Shown piece after piece: positions 10,326-21,849 of a DNA stretch of 64,000 nucleotides. This stretch comes from Doryteuthis pealeii (Eukaryota > Mollusca > Cephalopoda > Myopsida > Loliginidae), in contig CM042150.1 in NCBI GenBank assembly GCA_023376005.1, positions 75,781,569-75,845,568 of the forward strand. Direction: 5' to 3'. Both the position numbers and the translations under genes were made by a program. Every line of letters begins with the position of its first letter. Position 1 is the stretch's first letter. The notes under the pieces are model-generated. The model worked only from the letters and a program-made list of their open reading frames with translations, did no database searches and was not told where the DNA came from.

Positions 10326-10615
10326 TGTGTAATAGTTATCATTGTAAGAAATGGACATGGTGATCCGAGATCAAATCTTTGATAGACCAAGTGTCACATC
10401 CTACTTGTGCAGAGGGGTTATGTAAATACATGATATAGGTATGAATTAAACTATTATCCCTCCAGCTATAGAGCAGAATTGGCTCTTTAATCATCTTGTG
10501 GCAATTGGTCTAGAAGAAGGAAAACTCTGAATTCAAACCTGTTATAATCTGCTTAAATAAATTGACCTTGTGTCACATTTATCTCATGTGGAGGGGATTG
10601 GTAAATATATACATG
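10326..10615 (+). mobile_element. SINE family B copy, internally rearranged
   Basis: The head (GTGTAATAGTTATCATTG, GAGATCAAATCTTTGA) is followed early by a 3'-end-like TGTCACATCCTACTTGTG. A second body and 3' end then follow (GAATTCAAACCTGTTATA, CTTGTGTCACATTTATCTC). It therefore looks like two merged copies or an internal rearrangement. Confidence 0.75.
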
Positions 10616-11249
10616 CTAAGCTTAGTAATTATCAATACATTTTTGGACTCATCTTTTTTAATTGTGTGAATTGATAATTTGCTAAAATATTAAGGTGTAT
10701 TAAACATAATGTTATTTTTTTACAGATCTGTTTTCCAAAGTTTATTTTCTATACATAAATAAAAGATATCTATGATTTCATTATTATTACAAGCAACAAA
10801 AAAAATACCCTCTGTTGGTGTAAAAATGAATTTTTGAAAGATATTGCCTGATCAGGGTGGCCATTAAAAATTCATTGTTAGAGGGTTTGTATCATAAGTA
10901 AGCAAACTCATCAAATTTATGAAAGGAGTAAAAAAAAAATAAAACAATTTGAAATAGAAACTTAGTCCTGTCCCCCTCAAATAAAATGTTGTGTGCATCT
11001 ATTAATTATTAATTAGATAATTATTTTGAATATTTTGCACATAAATTTTACACAAAATTGTAAATATTTATTTGTAAATATTTTAGTTGACTTCTTGTTA
11101 CAAAAATAAAAAGGTGAGAGTAAAAATTTTAAAAATTGTTTACTTAAATTTTGTGTGTATATAACACAGGGTTGTTTTTATTTTATGTATTACATTTTGA
11201 CTATAAATTAGATACTCATTAATAGACTTACACAATCATTGAGAATATT
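10616..11249. other. No recognisable feature
   Basis: AT-rich sequence without supported exons or repeats. Confidence 0.4.
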
Positions 11250-11315
11250 GTGACATAAGCTGTGATGTAGTTTTGGTTACAGACAGAAATGCACCCAATC
11301 TCCATTATTAATAGA
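11250..11315 (-). repeat. End of dispersed repeat family M
   Basis: On the minus strand AATAATGGAGATTGGGTGC is followed by TCTGTCTGTAACCAAAACTA. The same terminal sequence forms inverted ends at 36891 and 37262 and occurs again at 60391. Confidence 0.6.
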
Positions 11316-12556
11316 TTTGAAAGTTTTAACACCAGCTAGGGGCTTTTATTGGAGTTCAAGTAAGAGCATATCTCTTCACTTCTTCAGGATTCTTCTAAGT
11401 ATTTAAGCCTATTTCAGCTGTACTCTGGTCTGGATGGTTTCAATTCTTCCTTGGACCTCCAGTCTCCCAACATTTTTCTCCAGGATCTTTTAAATAGTTC
11501 CAAGAGCACTGACTTAATTGCTACATTGTTCTCTTCATGTTCCATAGTTTTTCAATTCTCTAGCAAGGTCCTAGTATTTGTTGTTATTATTCTCCACTTT
11601 AGGAATTTTCTCATCAGTAGTAACTGGAGGCTTTCACTGATGCCCAAGTGACAGCAAGTCTTTCCAGCTCTCCATGACTCTTTTCAGTGCTTCAGGTAAT
11701 CTCAAATGTGTTGTGGCCTGAAAAAGTTAAATTCCTTCCTGTATCTTCAGTTCCTATAATTTCTTTTCCAACTTATTTTGGATTGTTTGAAAAGTTCTGG
11801 CTATAATTGGTATCAGTCCCGTTCATAATTCATATCTTTTTAGTTCCAGGTTTTTTTCTAGTTTTTGTTTTCCTTTAAATTCAATCTGTGGTCTATTGGA
11901 ACAGCAAAATCCAGTAGCAGACAAGTTCTTTTCTTTAACTGGGTAGTTGTGTTTTTTTTCTTCTCTTTATTTCTTCTTTTGCTTTCTGTTTCGTATGATC
12001 CCTTCCTGGGTTATTACCCGAGATCTAGGATAAGTGAAGGTACTGAATATATGCATGCTGCTTACAAGAACTCTGATGTCAAGTGATACTTAAAATGTAT
12101 ATTGTTTATATTTTCTTTACATAGATAGCACTATTTTGAGTAGATGAGCAGTTGCACATTGTTCAATGTTTTCAAAATCTTGTAAACAGGGGCTACAAAA
12201 GATCAGATTTTTTTTATTTTTGTTTTATCTGTGAGTTTGCAATATCTCGGGAATATTGTAAAAGTTTTAGAATAAGAGAAAAGTAAAATGATACAAAGAA
12301 ATGTTATGAAATAAATGTATGACATAACAAAACTTACAATATCATCCATAAACAAGTTTATCCCTTACAATTTTTAAAATGAAAATTTGATTTTCTTTTA
12401 AACCAAAAATACTAGGATTTCCTTATTTCTAGAGGAACATTATACAATCGAAATGGATATGATTAGGTATAATTTATTTCCAAAATATTGAAACACTATA
12501 ACCAAAAATATGATATGTAGCAATAAAAAATAAGTACACCTCTTATATGGAGACAC
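11316..12556. other. No recognisable feature
   Basis: T-rich on the plus strand. The open frames at 11451-11651 and 11865-12086 have no splice support and look like chance. Confidence 0.4.
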
Positions 12557-12811
12557 TTGTGGTGTCATCATCATAGGAAATGGACATGGTAATCCAAGTT
12601 CAAATCCAAGGCAAAGCTGTTTGCATTTCACATAGTGCTAATAATCTTGGTAAAGGTATGCCTCCAACTATTCTCCCTCTGCTATGAGTAAATAGTAGGG
12701 CAGACTGGGCTCTTTAACCTAGATATGGCAACCGGTCTGGGAAAAGGACAACTCTGAATTCAAAACTGTTAAACTCTGCTTAAAGATTCCTGCTCATGCA
12801 GAGGGGCTGAT

Positions 12812-12900
<89 letters not shown>
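12557..12900 (+). mobile_element. SINE family B copy with (CA)n(TA)n tail
   Basis: The copy at 12557-12812 has CCAAGTTCAAATCCAAGG, GTGCTAATAATCTTGGTAAA, GACTGGGCTCTTTAACC and CTCTGAATTCAAAACTG. Its 3' end GCAGAGGGGCTGATAAA passes straight into a long (CA)n then (TA)n run at 12812-12900. Confidence 0.85.
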
Positions 12901-12902
<2 letters not shown>

Positions 12903-13117
12903 ATCTGATAGTTTAATTCCTAGAATGACTTCAGCATGTCACTAGGATGATGAGACAGGTAAATATTTGTACCTGATTATGTCCAATCATGTTCCAGCAT
13001 TCTATTTCTTGAGACAGATCAAATGAGTCATTTATTGCCAAGCAGTAGTAGAAATTGTACATGTTCATATAGTTGGTGGAAAACAAGTGAAAGAAATCTG
13101 GAGTAGGTAAAAAAAGG

Positions 13118-14285
13118 GATTGGTAAAAGTGCAATCAAAATGTTCACCCCTATTAAAAATGGCTTATGAGGAACATGCTATTAAAAAAATCAAATGTTTT
13201 TCGACTGGCACATGTAGATGTAAAAATGTTGTAAGAGGTGGGCTGCCAAAAAGAGAAAAACAGATGCAAATGTGGACTGAGTGCAGCAAACCTTGGTGCA
13301 CTCAGATTGAAGATTAAGCATAATAGCAGAGGAACTGAATATAAATAGAGAAACAATAAGGCCGGTTCTAATGGAGGATTTGCCCATGAGAAAAAAATTC
13401 ATCAAAGATGGTGTCTCAAATCTTGACTGATGAGCAGAAACAATTCCGGCTTCACGTTTTTATCTGATCTTTTGAATAATGCAGAGTTATTTGACAGGGT
13501 CATTACCTGTAATGAAACCTGTTTTTTCATTTCACAAAAACCAGAGCATGCAGTGTAAAACAAAGATTCCAGCTTGGCTGAAAAAAAGCATGTATGTCTC
13601 ACTCACAGTTCCCAACATACATGTTTGAACATAAGGTTTTTTTTTAATGACATATGAACCTTCCTGGGTTATTTAATGCTAAAGCCATCCTTGTAAAAGA
13701 ACAGTAGTAGTACTATTTAACCAAGTAATTAGAGGATCCATACCTCTCCGAAGGGTATTAGTTCAAAAATGAATGTCATAGAGTGTCTGTTCAAACTCTC
13801 TTGCTACAATTTTGCAGTCCATCATATTAACTATGGGACCCCTCCCCACTTGATCATAAGGGAATAGTTTACTAGAATTCTTAGGACAATGATAAAATGT
13901 CAATCAAAGTGTTCATTTTGAAGTGCTGAAAAGGTTATGAGAATCTGTTAAGATGAAACAACCTGACACCGAACTAGTGTATATGACAATGCTCCTGCTC
14001 ATGATGCATTAGGAGTTTGTGAGTTCCTGGCTAAGAAATCCATTACAAAAATGGACCATCCATCTTATCCACCTGACTTTCCACCCTGCTATTTCCAAAA
14101 TTGAAAAATGCTATGAAAGGACAAATATTTGCTTATATTACTGACATCCAGTAATATATGACTACATTACTGAAAAGTATACGGGAAAATGAGTTCCTAG
14201 AATATTTCCAGTAATGGCATCATCCTCTCATAAATTACATAACTGCAAAAGGTGAATACTTTGAAGTTGACAGCAGCCAATAGTA
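13118..14285 (+). pseudogene. Mariner-like transposase pseudogene
   Basis: Frame fragments collinear with mariner transposase are spread over three frames. From 13332 comes an LNINRETIRPVLMEDL-like block, then LTDEQKQFRLHVF, then ELFDRVITCNETCFF. After an inserted repeat (13646-13850) come VHFEVLKRL, YDNAPAHDALGVCEFLAKK and HPSYPPDFPPCYF, with a decayed C-terminus (GEYFEV). In intact mariners the catalytic D,D34D residues lie in a VITGDES-type block, an HDNA-type block and PCD. Here the first is N (CNET) and the third is Y (PCYF); only the middle D remains. Several stops and frameshifts confirm that it is dead. Identification is from motif order and is firm; the exact ends are not. Confidence 0.88.
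13646..13850 (-). repeat. Dispersed repeat family C inside the mariner
   Basis: Shares TGACATATGAACC, GTTATTTAAT, GTAGTACTATTTAACC and AAGGGTATTAGTT with the sequence at 63088-63270. It interrupts the mariner frame, so it inserted after that element. It may be a diverged SINE related to family B. Confidence 0.65.
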
Positions 14286-14348
14286 ACCAAGTAAACAATC
14301 TTAAATTAAATTATTACAACTCACATACACATAGAAAGTAAAAGTAAA

Positions 14349-14576
14349 GTATCAACAGAACAGTAAGGGAGTCTATCCCCTTTTGCTAGTGCTGGAACTT
14401 GTAGATTGTTTTAACTGAGATGGAGCTCTACATCTACCGTTAGCTCCCAGATGTTATTTCACAGGTCAGATTACCCAAGCTGTACTACTCATATGCTGAG
14501 TTGGCAGCAACCAGTATCAAAATTGGAATCTTGTGAACCCAACGTGGATGCTCTACCAACTGAGCTAAAACAGCCA
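14349..14576 (-). mobile_element. tRNA-derived SINE family A copy
   Basis: Minus strand: tRNA-like head TTAGCTCAGTTGGTAGAGC, then GAGTAGTACAGCTTGGGTAA, then the CTAGCAAAAGGGGATAGACT body. The copy is nearly full-length. Confidence 0.88.
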
Positions 14577-15616
14577 CTTACATATATATATATATATAAA
14601 ATTTTATTTTTGGTTATAGAGGTATTTAAATTTTATTTTTGGTTGCAGATTATAAATGCTGTAGTGTTTGGAAATGAATGATACATAATAATATCTACTT
14701 TGATTGTATAGAAATAAAACCTTGGTATCTTTCATTTAGAAGAAAACCTTTCAGAAAAAATTGGTTAGTGTGTACCTATCTATGAGTGATATGATATTAT
14801 ATAGAACAACTTATAAAGAAAACAAACAGTAGAAAAAAAATCTGTATATATTCCTTGATATTTGTCTGCTTCTTGACATTGTCTTAATCATAGTTGTCTG
14901 AAGGATTCAGATCTGGAGAACTTGGAAGCCATATGTTGGTGTTTGCATGATTGAGTCAGCAGTATCAGGTGCATTTAACAATGATACTGATATAATTGAT
15001 GTTGTATGCTAATGGTATTAATCTAAAGGAGATGATAAAAATAAAGATTACAGAGTAAAATGCTTTTGTAAACTAAATTTTGATTTTAGCTTGAATTTTG
15101 GTAATGGTTTTAAAAAATAAGAAAAATATAACTTGTGAAATTTGATTTTAAATGTACATTTTACAGTAAAGAAAAAGGAATAAAAATGTATATTTACTTA
15201 TCTTTATATTAAAAACAATTGGTGACTAGAAATATACATAAAAGTATTTACATTGTTCAATAGTTTATTTCTTCCAATTTTGTTTCTAAGATGGAAGCCA
15301 TTGTAATGTTTACCAAATTGAATTTGTCTCTAAAAGATAAGTATATTTTTTTTAAAGTCTATCAAACAATGACAACATTATAAACAAGATGCTTGTATGT
15401 TATCTTTTATAAACCTATCAACAAGTCACATGGATGCATTAAACTGAAGTTAATGATAATAAAATCAGAAAAGAATGAAAAGATTAAAAGGAAGATTGAT
15501 CTTGAGTCACTTCTGTGTCAGCTTATAAATTACTCAGGAACAAAAATTCTTTTGTTCTTCATACAGAAAATTGTTGTCAGTCACTTCATATCAATTGCAT
15601 TAAATTATTGTTATGA
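14577..15616. other. No recognisable feature
   Basis: A short TA run at 14583-14598 adjoins the SINE. The rest is AT-rich with no supported exon. The open frame at 15393-15695 runs into a microsatellite and is not credible. Confidence 0.4.
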
Positions 15617-15619
15617 CAT

Positions 15620-15660
<41 letters not shown>

Positions 15661-15945
15661 GCACACACCAACCCCTCCGCACGAGTAAGATGTGATACAA
15701 GGTCAATTTCTTAAGCAGAGTTTAACAGGTTTGAATCCAGTTTTCCTTTTCTTAGACTGTTTACCTAGCCAAGTTAAAGAGCTCAATCTGCCTTACTATT
15801 TACCCATAGCTGGAGAGAGAGTAGTTGGATTCATACCTTTCCCAAGAGTATTAGCACTATGTGAAATGTAAACAGCTTCATCCAGGACTTGAACTCATGT
15901 CAACGAGTCTATTTCCTACAACTCTAACCATTACACCACACACCT
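15617..15945 (-). mobile_element. SINE family B copy with (TA)n(CA)n tail
   Basis: The SINE body at 15669-15945 on the minus strand ends in GGAGGGGTTGGTGTG and continues into a CA then TA run at 15617-15668. The head keeps TGTAATGGTTAGAGTTG and GAGTTCAAGTCCTGG. Confidence 0.85.
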
Positions 15946-16090
15946 GTATTGGAGCCTAGCAGACAGAATTTTGAAAATATAGTTAACTGAAATAACAGAG
16001 ATATGCCAAGTTCATCTGTTGATAGGTTACACTATAAAAACAAATATGGTTATCTTTAATAGGAAGTTGAAAATAAAGTAAAATAAAGTT

Positions 16091-16328
16091 GTCTGGGGTG
16101 GCCTAAAGTCGGTATCAGCCAGTCAGCGAGGGAGTCTATCCCCTTTTCAATAGTGCTAGACCAAGGAGATTGTTTTGGCGTCTGAGGTGGAGCGCCACAC
16201 CTACCATCAGCTCTTTACTTTACCGCACAGATCCATGTGCTACTCATACACTGAGTTGGCGAGGACCGGTATCGAACTAGGAACCTTGTGGTTTCTAGCC
16301 GAACGCTCTACCGACTGAGCTAACATCA
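16091..16328 (-). mobile_element. tRNA-derived SINE family A, near-complete copy
   Basis: Minus strand: TTAGCTCAGTCGGTAGAGCG (A box region), GGTTCCTAGTTCGATACC (B box), TGTATGAGTAGCACATGG, and GGCTGATACCGACTTTAGGC at the 3' end. It is one of the least decayed copies here and a good reference for the family. Confidence 0.92.
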
Positions 16329-17261
16329 TCCCAATGACTTTATCCACCTGGCTTTGCCCCTGCTATTTCAAAAATGACTCTAAAAGATAAGCATTGGTTA
16401 GTGTAACCAATGCTCATGAAATCTTATAATTTAAATTTTATATTTGATTGAAAATATACATTATTCAATTCTGTTTATAGAAAAACTGCATTTATGTAGA
16501 GTGCCCATGGTATTAATGTAAAAGTGCTGATGAAAAAAATAAAGGTCACAGTTTAAAAGAAAGTATATAGATGTTTACAGGTATGGTCAAGAGGTAAGTG
16601 AGTGACTTCAAGAACAGGAGAAAAGAAAAATTAGTCAAGAAGTGAGAATCCTGAAGGGAATGTATGGGGTGGAGGGAAAAAGGTGGGGAAGATGTTTAAG
16701 GACAGATGTTTAAGATTCAGAGAGTAAGATTCACATTCAACCTTTCTATTGACCTCTAAGAGACATCAAGGATTCTGAGTAAGTGCCTGTTATTGTTATT
16801 GCAGTGTTTCCCCTGACCAAAAGAAAATTCCTCCTACACCCTGCAACTTTTCCCTTTCCTATACAATACTGTTAATCACTTCATATCTACTGAATGAAAG
16901 TATGTTGTATCTCAAAATGCTATTGAATGACAGAAAACTTCTAGTAAACAGAATCAGAGTTGCTGGTTATTTGTATTTAGACAAAAGCAGATAACAGACC
17001 ATTAAATAGTTAACTAACCACGTATTCGAGCAGTGGATTGGCTGGCTTTAATCGACACGCCATGCAGTGTCTATAAGTTTAAGTGGTGGATTCCAGCACA
17101 CCTTGTGATAAAAATATTCCAACAGGAATTATTACATAATTGATCGGTTGCTTATAAATTATGTACTATAATGTATAAATGTAGAATAACGGTAATTTCT
17201 GAAACATGGACAAATGGAGATAAATGATGGAATTTAACCCTTTAATTGACCCCACTGCTCT
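16329..17261. other. No recognisable feature
   Basis: AT-rich sequence without supported exons. Confidence 0.4.
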
Positions 17262-17380
17262 GGTTGACCAGAACCGAACTTTTTAGAATAAACATACTGA
17301 GTTCCAATTACCGTTGAATTGGTAAGACAAGGCAACAAGGAAGCCGTAACTTAATAAGATGACAGGACCATTAATAAGTC
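17262..17380 (+). repeat. Fragment of repeat family K
   Basis: Matches part of the repeat at 51893-52290 and 56206-56590, through AATTGGTAAGACAAGGCAAC and GAAGCCGTAACTTAATA. It agrees with the 56-kb copy in keeping a TTCTTTTTAAG-like block that is missing at 52 kb. Confidence 0.6.
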
Positions 17381-17837
17381 TACAGACACTTGTTTAAACA
17401 TCTACAAGAAAATCTTGTAAACATTTGATTATGAAAGGAAACTATCTTTTATATTTGATGCCTGTAAACATTACATATGGTTAGGGTTATGAAAGGAGTG
17501 TCAATATCATTGTTCCAAATATAAAACATGTCTGAATATATAGAGACCAAATATTTTCTTTTCCATAATACCAACATTATCATGTTAAAAACAATTTCCA
17601 AGTTTGTTACTTAGCTTTTTTTAAAAATTCTGATTTGTTTACTCCTTCTGACTTATTAAATGTAAAAAAAATATGTGTTGAAATCTCTAGATAAGAAGTT
17701 TTAATGTCACTTTCTTATGTCACTTGTCTATTGTTTCATTTTTTTCTGAAAAGAAAAAAACCCTAACTCCAATAAAATACACAATGAAATGTCTTGAATA
17801 GATAGGAAAAAAATCTTATTTCAAAATAACTATTGCA

Positions 17838-18127
<290 letters not shown>

Positions 18128-18184
18128 TTAAATAACTTACTGTGAAAATATATCCTATTCAAACATAGATATATGTATATCAGT

Positions 18185-18345
18185 CATGCACAGACACGTT
18201 TTGAAGTTTACTTCTCATCAGTGCAGCTCAACTTTTTAACAACTACCTCTAGCCGGATTGAAACCCGACAGATTTTTGTCTGCCAAGTTCCTTACACTTG
18301 CAGCCATCAGCAGCTGTCAGTCTAGGGTGAACAATTAATTGATAC
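18185..18345 (-). mobile_element. tRNA-like SINE with hammerhead-like core
   Basis: On the minus strand a tRNA-like head is suggested by TGGCTGCAAGTGTAAGG and GGGTTTCAATCCGG (B box). Downstream lie CTGATGA (18221-18215), a GAAGT/ACTTC hairpin, AAAAC where GAAAC is expected, and GTGTC. Flanking UGCA and UGUG segments could pair as stem I through wobbles. The G-to-A change in GAAA would disable a real hammerhead, so it is a relic if the identification is right. Confidence 0.5.
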
Positions 18346-18574
18346 ATATTTTACGGGGGTATGTTTTTACAATCACCAGAGAACTCAAATCTGTAAACAG
18401 CGACAGTTCTCAACCATGGGCGTGGGAAGCATATATAATAGTAGTTGAAAAATTCATCAGCTGACATCATATCTGCTGTTGATGACTTTTGACCAATGGG
18501 ATCCAAACATTGCAACACTAATGGAAGCATTGTGTAGAATTTGGTAGATTGTAAGGCTGACTATGTTGAAAAAT

Positions 18575-18637
18575 AAACCTTATTTGGTCACATTTCATGA
18601 GAGTATCTTGGTCAGCCTTTGAAATTTTCAGACAACC

Positions 18638-18684
<47 letters not shown>
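18575..18684 (+). repeat. Repeat family I 3' end with (TA)n(GT)n tail
   Basis: CATTTCATGAGAGTATCTTG, GTCAGCCTTTGAAATTTT and CAACCTTC lead into a TA/GT tract. The same block with the same TA tail occurs at 42660-42775. Confidence 0.7.
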
Positions 18685-18685
<1 letters not shown>

Positions 18686-19379
18686 ATGTGTGTCTTACTT
18701 GGGCTTATATTATATTTTTAACATAATTTTCTGTGTGTATATATTTCACATAAACACCAGGTATTGTAAGTCCAAAGTTATTCAGCAGGAAAATTGATCC
18801 TTCTGGTAGAAATGAAGATGGAAAGTCTAAGTGTTAATTTTTTAACAACTTGTTTATCTATGTGTATTTTACTATATGTCTATGTGCTAATTTATGTTTA
18901 AAATTTACTTTGTAGTCAGCATCTATAGTCTTTGACTCAGGTTAAGCACCTGTCTCAGTCGGCAAGAACCCACAAGAATCTTTAATTTTATTATACATGA
19001 TATAATATATCAATGTACTAAAACCATTTCTTTATAGTGATGAAGTAACAGTTCTATTTCCTGTTGCATAATCTTAAATATACAATAAAAAATACATAAA
19101 CAGTGTCACACATTCTGAACAGTTGCAGTTCTACAAATGGGAAGAGAGGGTGGAACACAGTAAACATAGAATATAAAATGGAGCCAAATTTGATTTATAA
19201 AAAATACAAAAAGAAGTCTATAAAACATTATTCTTAATAAAGATAGTATTGGAAAAATTCTGAGTTTTTTTTTTAATATCTCATCAGAATAGTGTTGTAA
19301 GAAGTATATTTTCATGCATGTTAACATTTACTTTGTTTTCATTTTTACTGGACTTGAAAATTATGCTAAATTCTGAAAT
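18685..19379. other. No recognisable feature
   Basis: AT-rich sequence. No exon or repeat recognised. Confidence 0.4.
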
Positions 19380-20029
19380 TTGATTTATCAATATTATCTG
19401 CATTATTCAGACTATTATCCCCATCTTCATTGTTATTTGTACAACGTTTCGGCCGATATGCCCTCTGGCCTTCTTCAGAATAAATTAAGAAGTCTAGATC
19501 AGATTGAGAAAGGAGAGAGAGAAAAAAAAAAAACAATATGAGTCCAGGTAAAAAATCATACATAAAAATGAATAGGTAGATATTCTAGCCAAAACAAACA
19601 TTAGGTTTATACGTTCCCAGAATTCATACTCAATTGTCCAATTGGACAAGGTAGTTAGGTTAAGACAGTTCTAAGTGACAGTTATCTCTGGATTTCGGGT
19701 TCAGTCCTGAGTAGAGGCAGTAACATAGAAAAATAATTAACACAACTCCTACCCAGCTATGGTTAGCGGAATGAAAACAGGATACCCCTGTGGACTGAAT
19801 AAAGTGTTAGGTTCAAAGTTCCGAGATGGCTCCCGATTACGACAAGAAAGTTCCCGATTTCGAAAAGAAGGTTCCCGAGTCCGACAAGAAATACCTGAAG
19901 AAGGCCGGAGGGCATATGGGCCAAAACGTTGTACAAATAACAATGAAGATGGGGACAATAGTCCGAATAATGCAGATAATACTAATCATCAAACCTCATC
20001 TCAAACATTCAGAAAAATTGATTTATCAA
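19380..20029 (+). mobile_element. Composite tRNA-headed retroposon, copy 2
   Basis: Flanked by the 12-bp direct repeat TTGATTTATCAA (19380-19391 and 20018-20029), a likely target-site duplication. The architecture matches copy 1 at 6.7 kb: inverted ends, a tRNA-like segment with B box GGGTTCAGTCC (19697-19707) and a shortened A box, a 21-bp tandem repeat (about 19810-19893), and CTGAAGAAGGCCGG. A hammerhead-like core occurs on the minus strand (19478-19446, GAAAC intact) and on the plus strand (19895-19927, GAAAC changed to AAAAC). The left end lacks about 40 bp present on the right, which fits 5' truncation. Confidence 0.85.
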
Positions 20030-21409
20030 GTTGAAGAAATTTCGTTAATATGAAAACATCTGAGTATAAATGATTGTTTAGAAATGATTCCATTAAAAAA
20101 TGCAATAAGGAAAACATTATGTAAATTTTTGTAAGGTCAGTAAAGTATCAACTGATGTTTGTAAATTGGCAGTGACATAAACTGACTGGAAAATTATTAG
20201 TTAATTAAAAATTTTTTTCGGTAATTAGAATATTAGGAGATAGTTATATAAAGAAAAGTTCTCAGAGAGAGATGAGAGACTGCCAATAATCAACACACAC
20301 ACAGAGCCGGTGGAAGTTAGCCAATTCATCTACCTCTTTTCTTTTCTTTTTTTCTACTGGTGTAAACAGTGACATCAGTTAATCATTGTTTTGTTACTTT
20401 GATCTTTCTTTCTATCTTCCTCTGTTCGACTGACTACTACTACTACTAATTAATGATATACAATGAAAATAAACTTTAATACTGGCAAATGGAAAATGTT
20501 TGGTGTTCAACTTTTTTCTTTGACACAAGTTACCATGTACAAAAAAAAAAGATTAGATGAATTAAAAGAACTCATTATTAGGGTAAAAATTTACTTTTGT
20601 TGAGTAATTTTTAATTTTTTGTTTAAGAGATTATTTATGATGATGTCTGTTTTCTCCTCCAAGTTAGGGATGATTGTGAAGTGATCATATATATATGACA
20701 AGACTTGAGATATGCAAGTTCTGTAAGTGATAAAAGTTTGCCAGAAATAACCAGAGTACTGACAGTCTTGAGTTGTCATAGAAATGTGTCTGGTTCAAAC
20801 AAACAGAATAAAGTTATTTGTAACTGAGAATTTTCATTTAGTTTCATGTGTCAAAACTGCCCGACAGAAAAGCATGACCTTTCTAATATGTCACCAGCAT
20901 GATGATGATCTCTGTTGGAAAGATGTCATTTCTTATTCTTAAGTTATAATCAAACAACTTATTTCATCATATCAAATTATATGTCCACTCTAAAATGATG
21001 GAACAAAAATGACTCATATCAAACATATATATATATACATGCATATATGAAAGGTGAGATCAAAAAGTAGTGAGGCTTTAAATATTTTAATTCTAGAATA
21101 CAAAATTCAAATGAAAATATATTCACAACCAAACAACTTATATTATAAAGAAATGATATCAAGAATGAAAACAATGTTGATATTTTTTAAAATAAAAGAT
21201 TTGACAAAACACAAAATTATACAACATTCTCTCTATACACAAAACCTAACTTCATACAATTTTTTCTTGTTTACTCAAATAAAAATTAATTTCTAGTATT
21301 TGAGGTTGTGAGTGACAGTAATATGTATAGTAAATTATGATGACTATGAAGAAAATATGTGCGGATTAAAATAAAACTAAAATAATTTAAAATGAAAAAA
21401 AAAACCAAC
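20030..21409. other. No recognisable feature
   Basis: AT-rich sequence with a short TA patch at 21026-21037. No exon or known repeat recognised. Confidence 0.4.
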
Positions 21410-21600
21410 AAACTCCCATGGGGCGGAAGAACCCTCCATGCATGTGCAACAAAAAGGACTGACTCCTGACCCCCAAAAGAATATCTTGACCATTCGAGTT
21501 TAGGCCTTAACTGCGTGTAGTCATTTCATCAGCCAGGGGGATATCCCTTGCCATAGGCGACTATGTCTGGTCAATAAAGCCTAAATCATAAAACCACCTT
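21410..21600. other. Unassigned GC-richer segment
   Basis: Contains CCATGGGGCGGAAGAACCC, CAGCCAGGGGGATATCCC and GGCGACTATGTCTGGTC, clearly richer in GC than its neighbours. It could be an old retroposon. I cannot assign a family. Confidence 0.3.
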
Positions 21601-21849
21601 TTGTCTCTGTTGCTTTCTTTTTCGTTCCTTAAATTCTTTCCTTTTCAGTGTGACCACTAAATGAGATGGGGTTGAAAGCAAAAAGGAACACGCAGTAGTA
21701 AATATCCAGCCACCTTTAAACCTTTAAAACATCCAAACCTCTTGCTACCCTATAAATATATTAGAACAACAAAATGTACATGTTATTCCATATATCTATC
21801 CCAAAATTCAGTTCACGTGGCACATCGTTTTTGCATATTTCTTTAAATC

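Noticed and set aside
13420..13445. CTGATGA in the mariner as a hammerhead core
   Set aside because: It encodes the TDEQK motif of the transposase, with no hairpin and GAAA following in the required order.
16091..16328. A functional tRNA gene
   Set aside because: A and B boxes are present, but the acceptor stem and 3' end are not; the tRNA-like part is fused to a SINE body repeated across the window.
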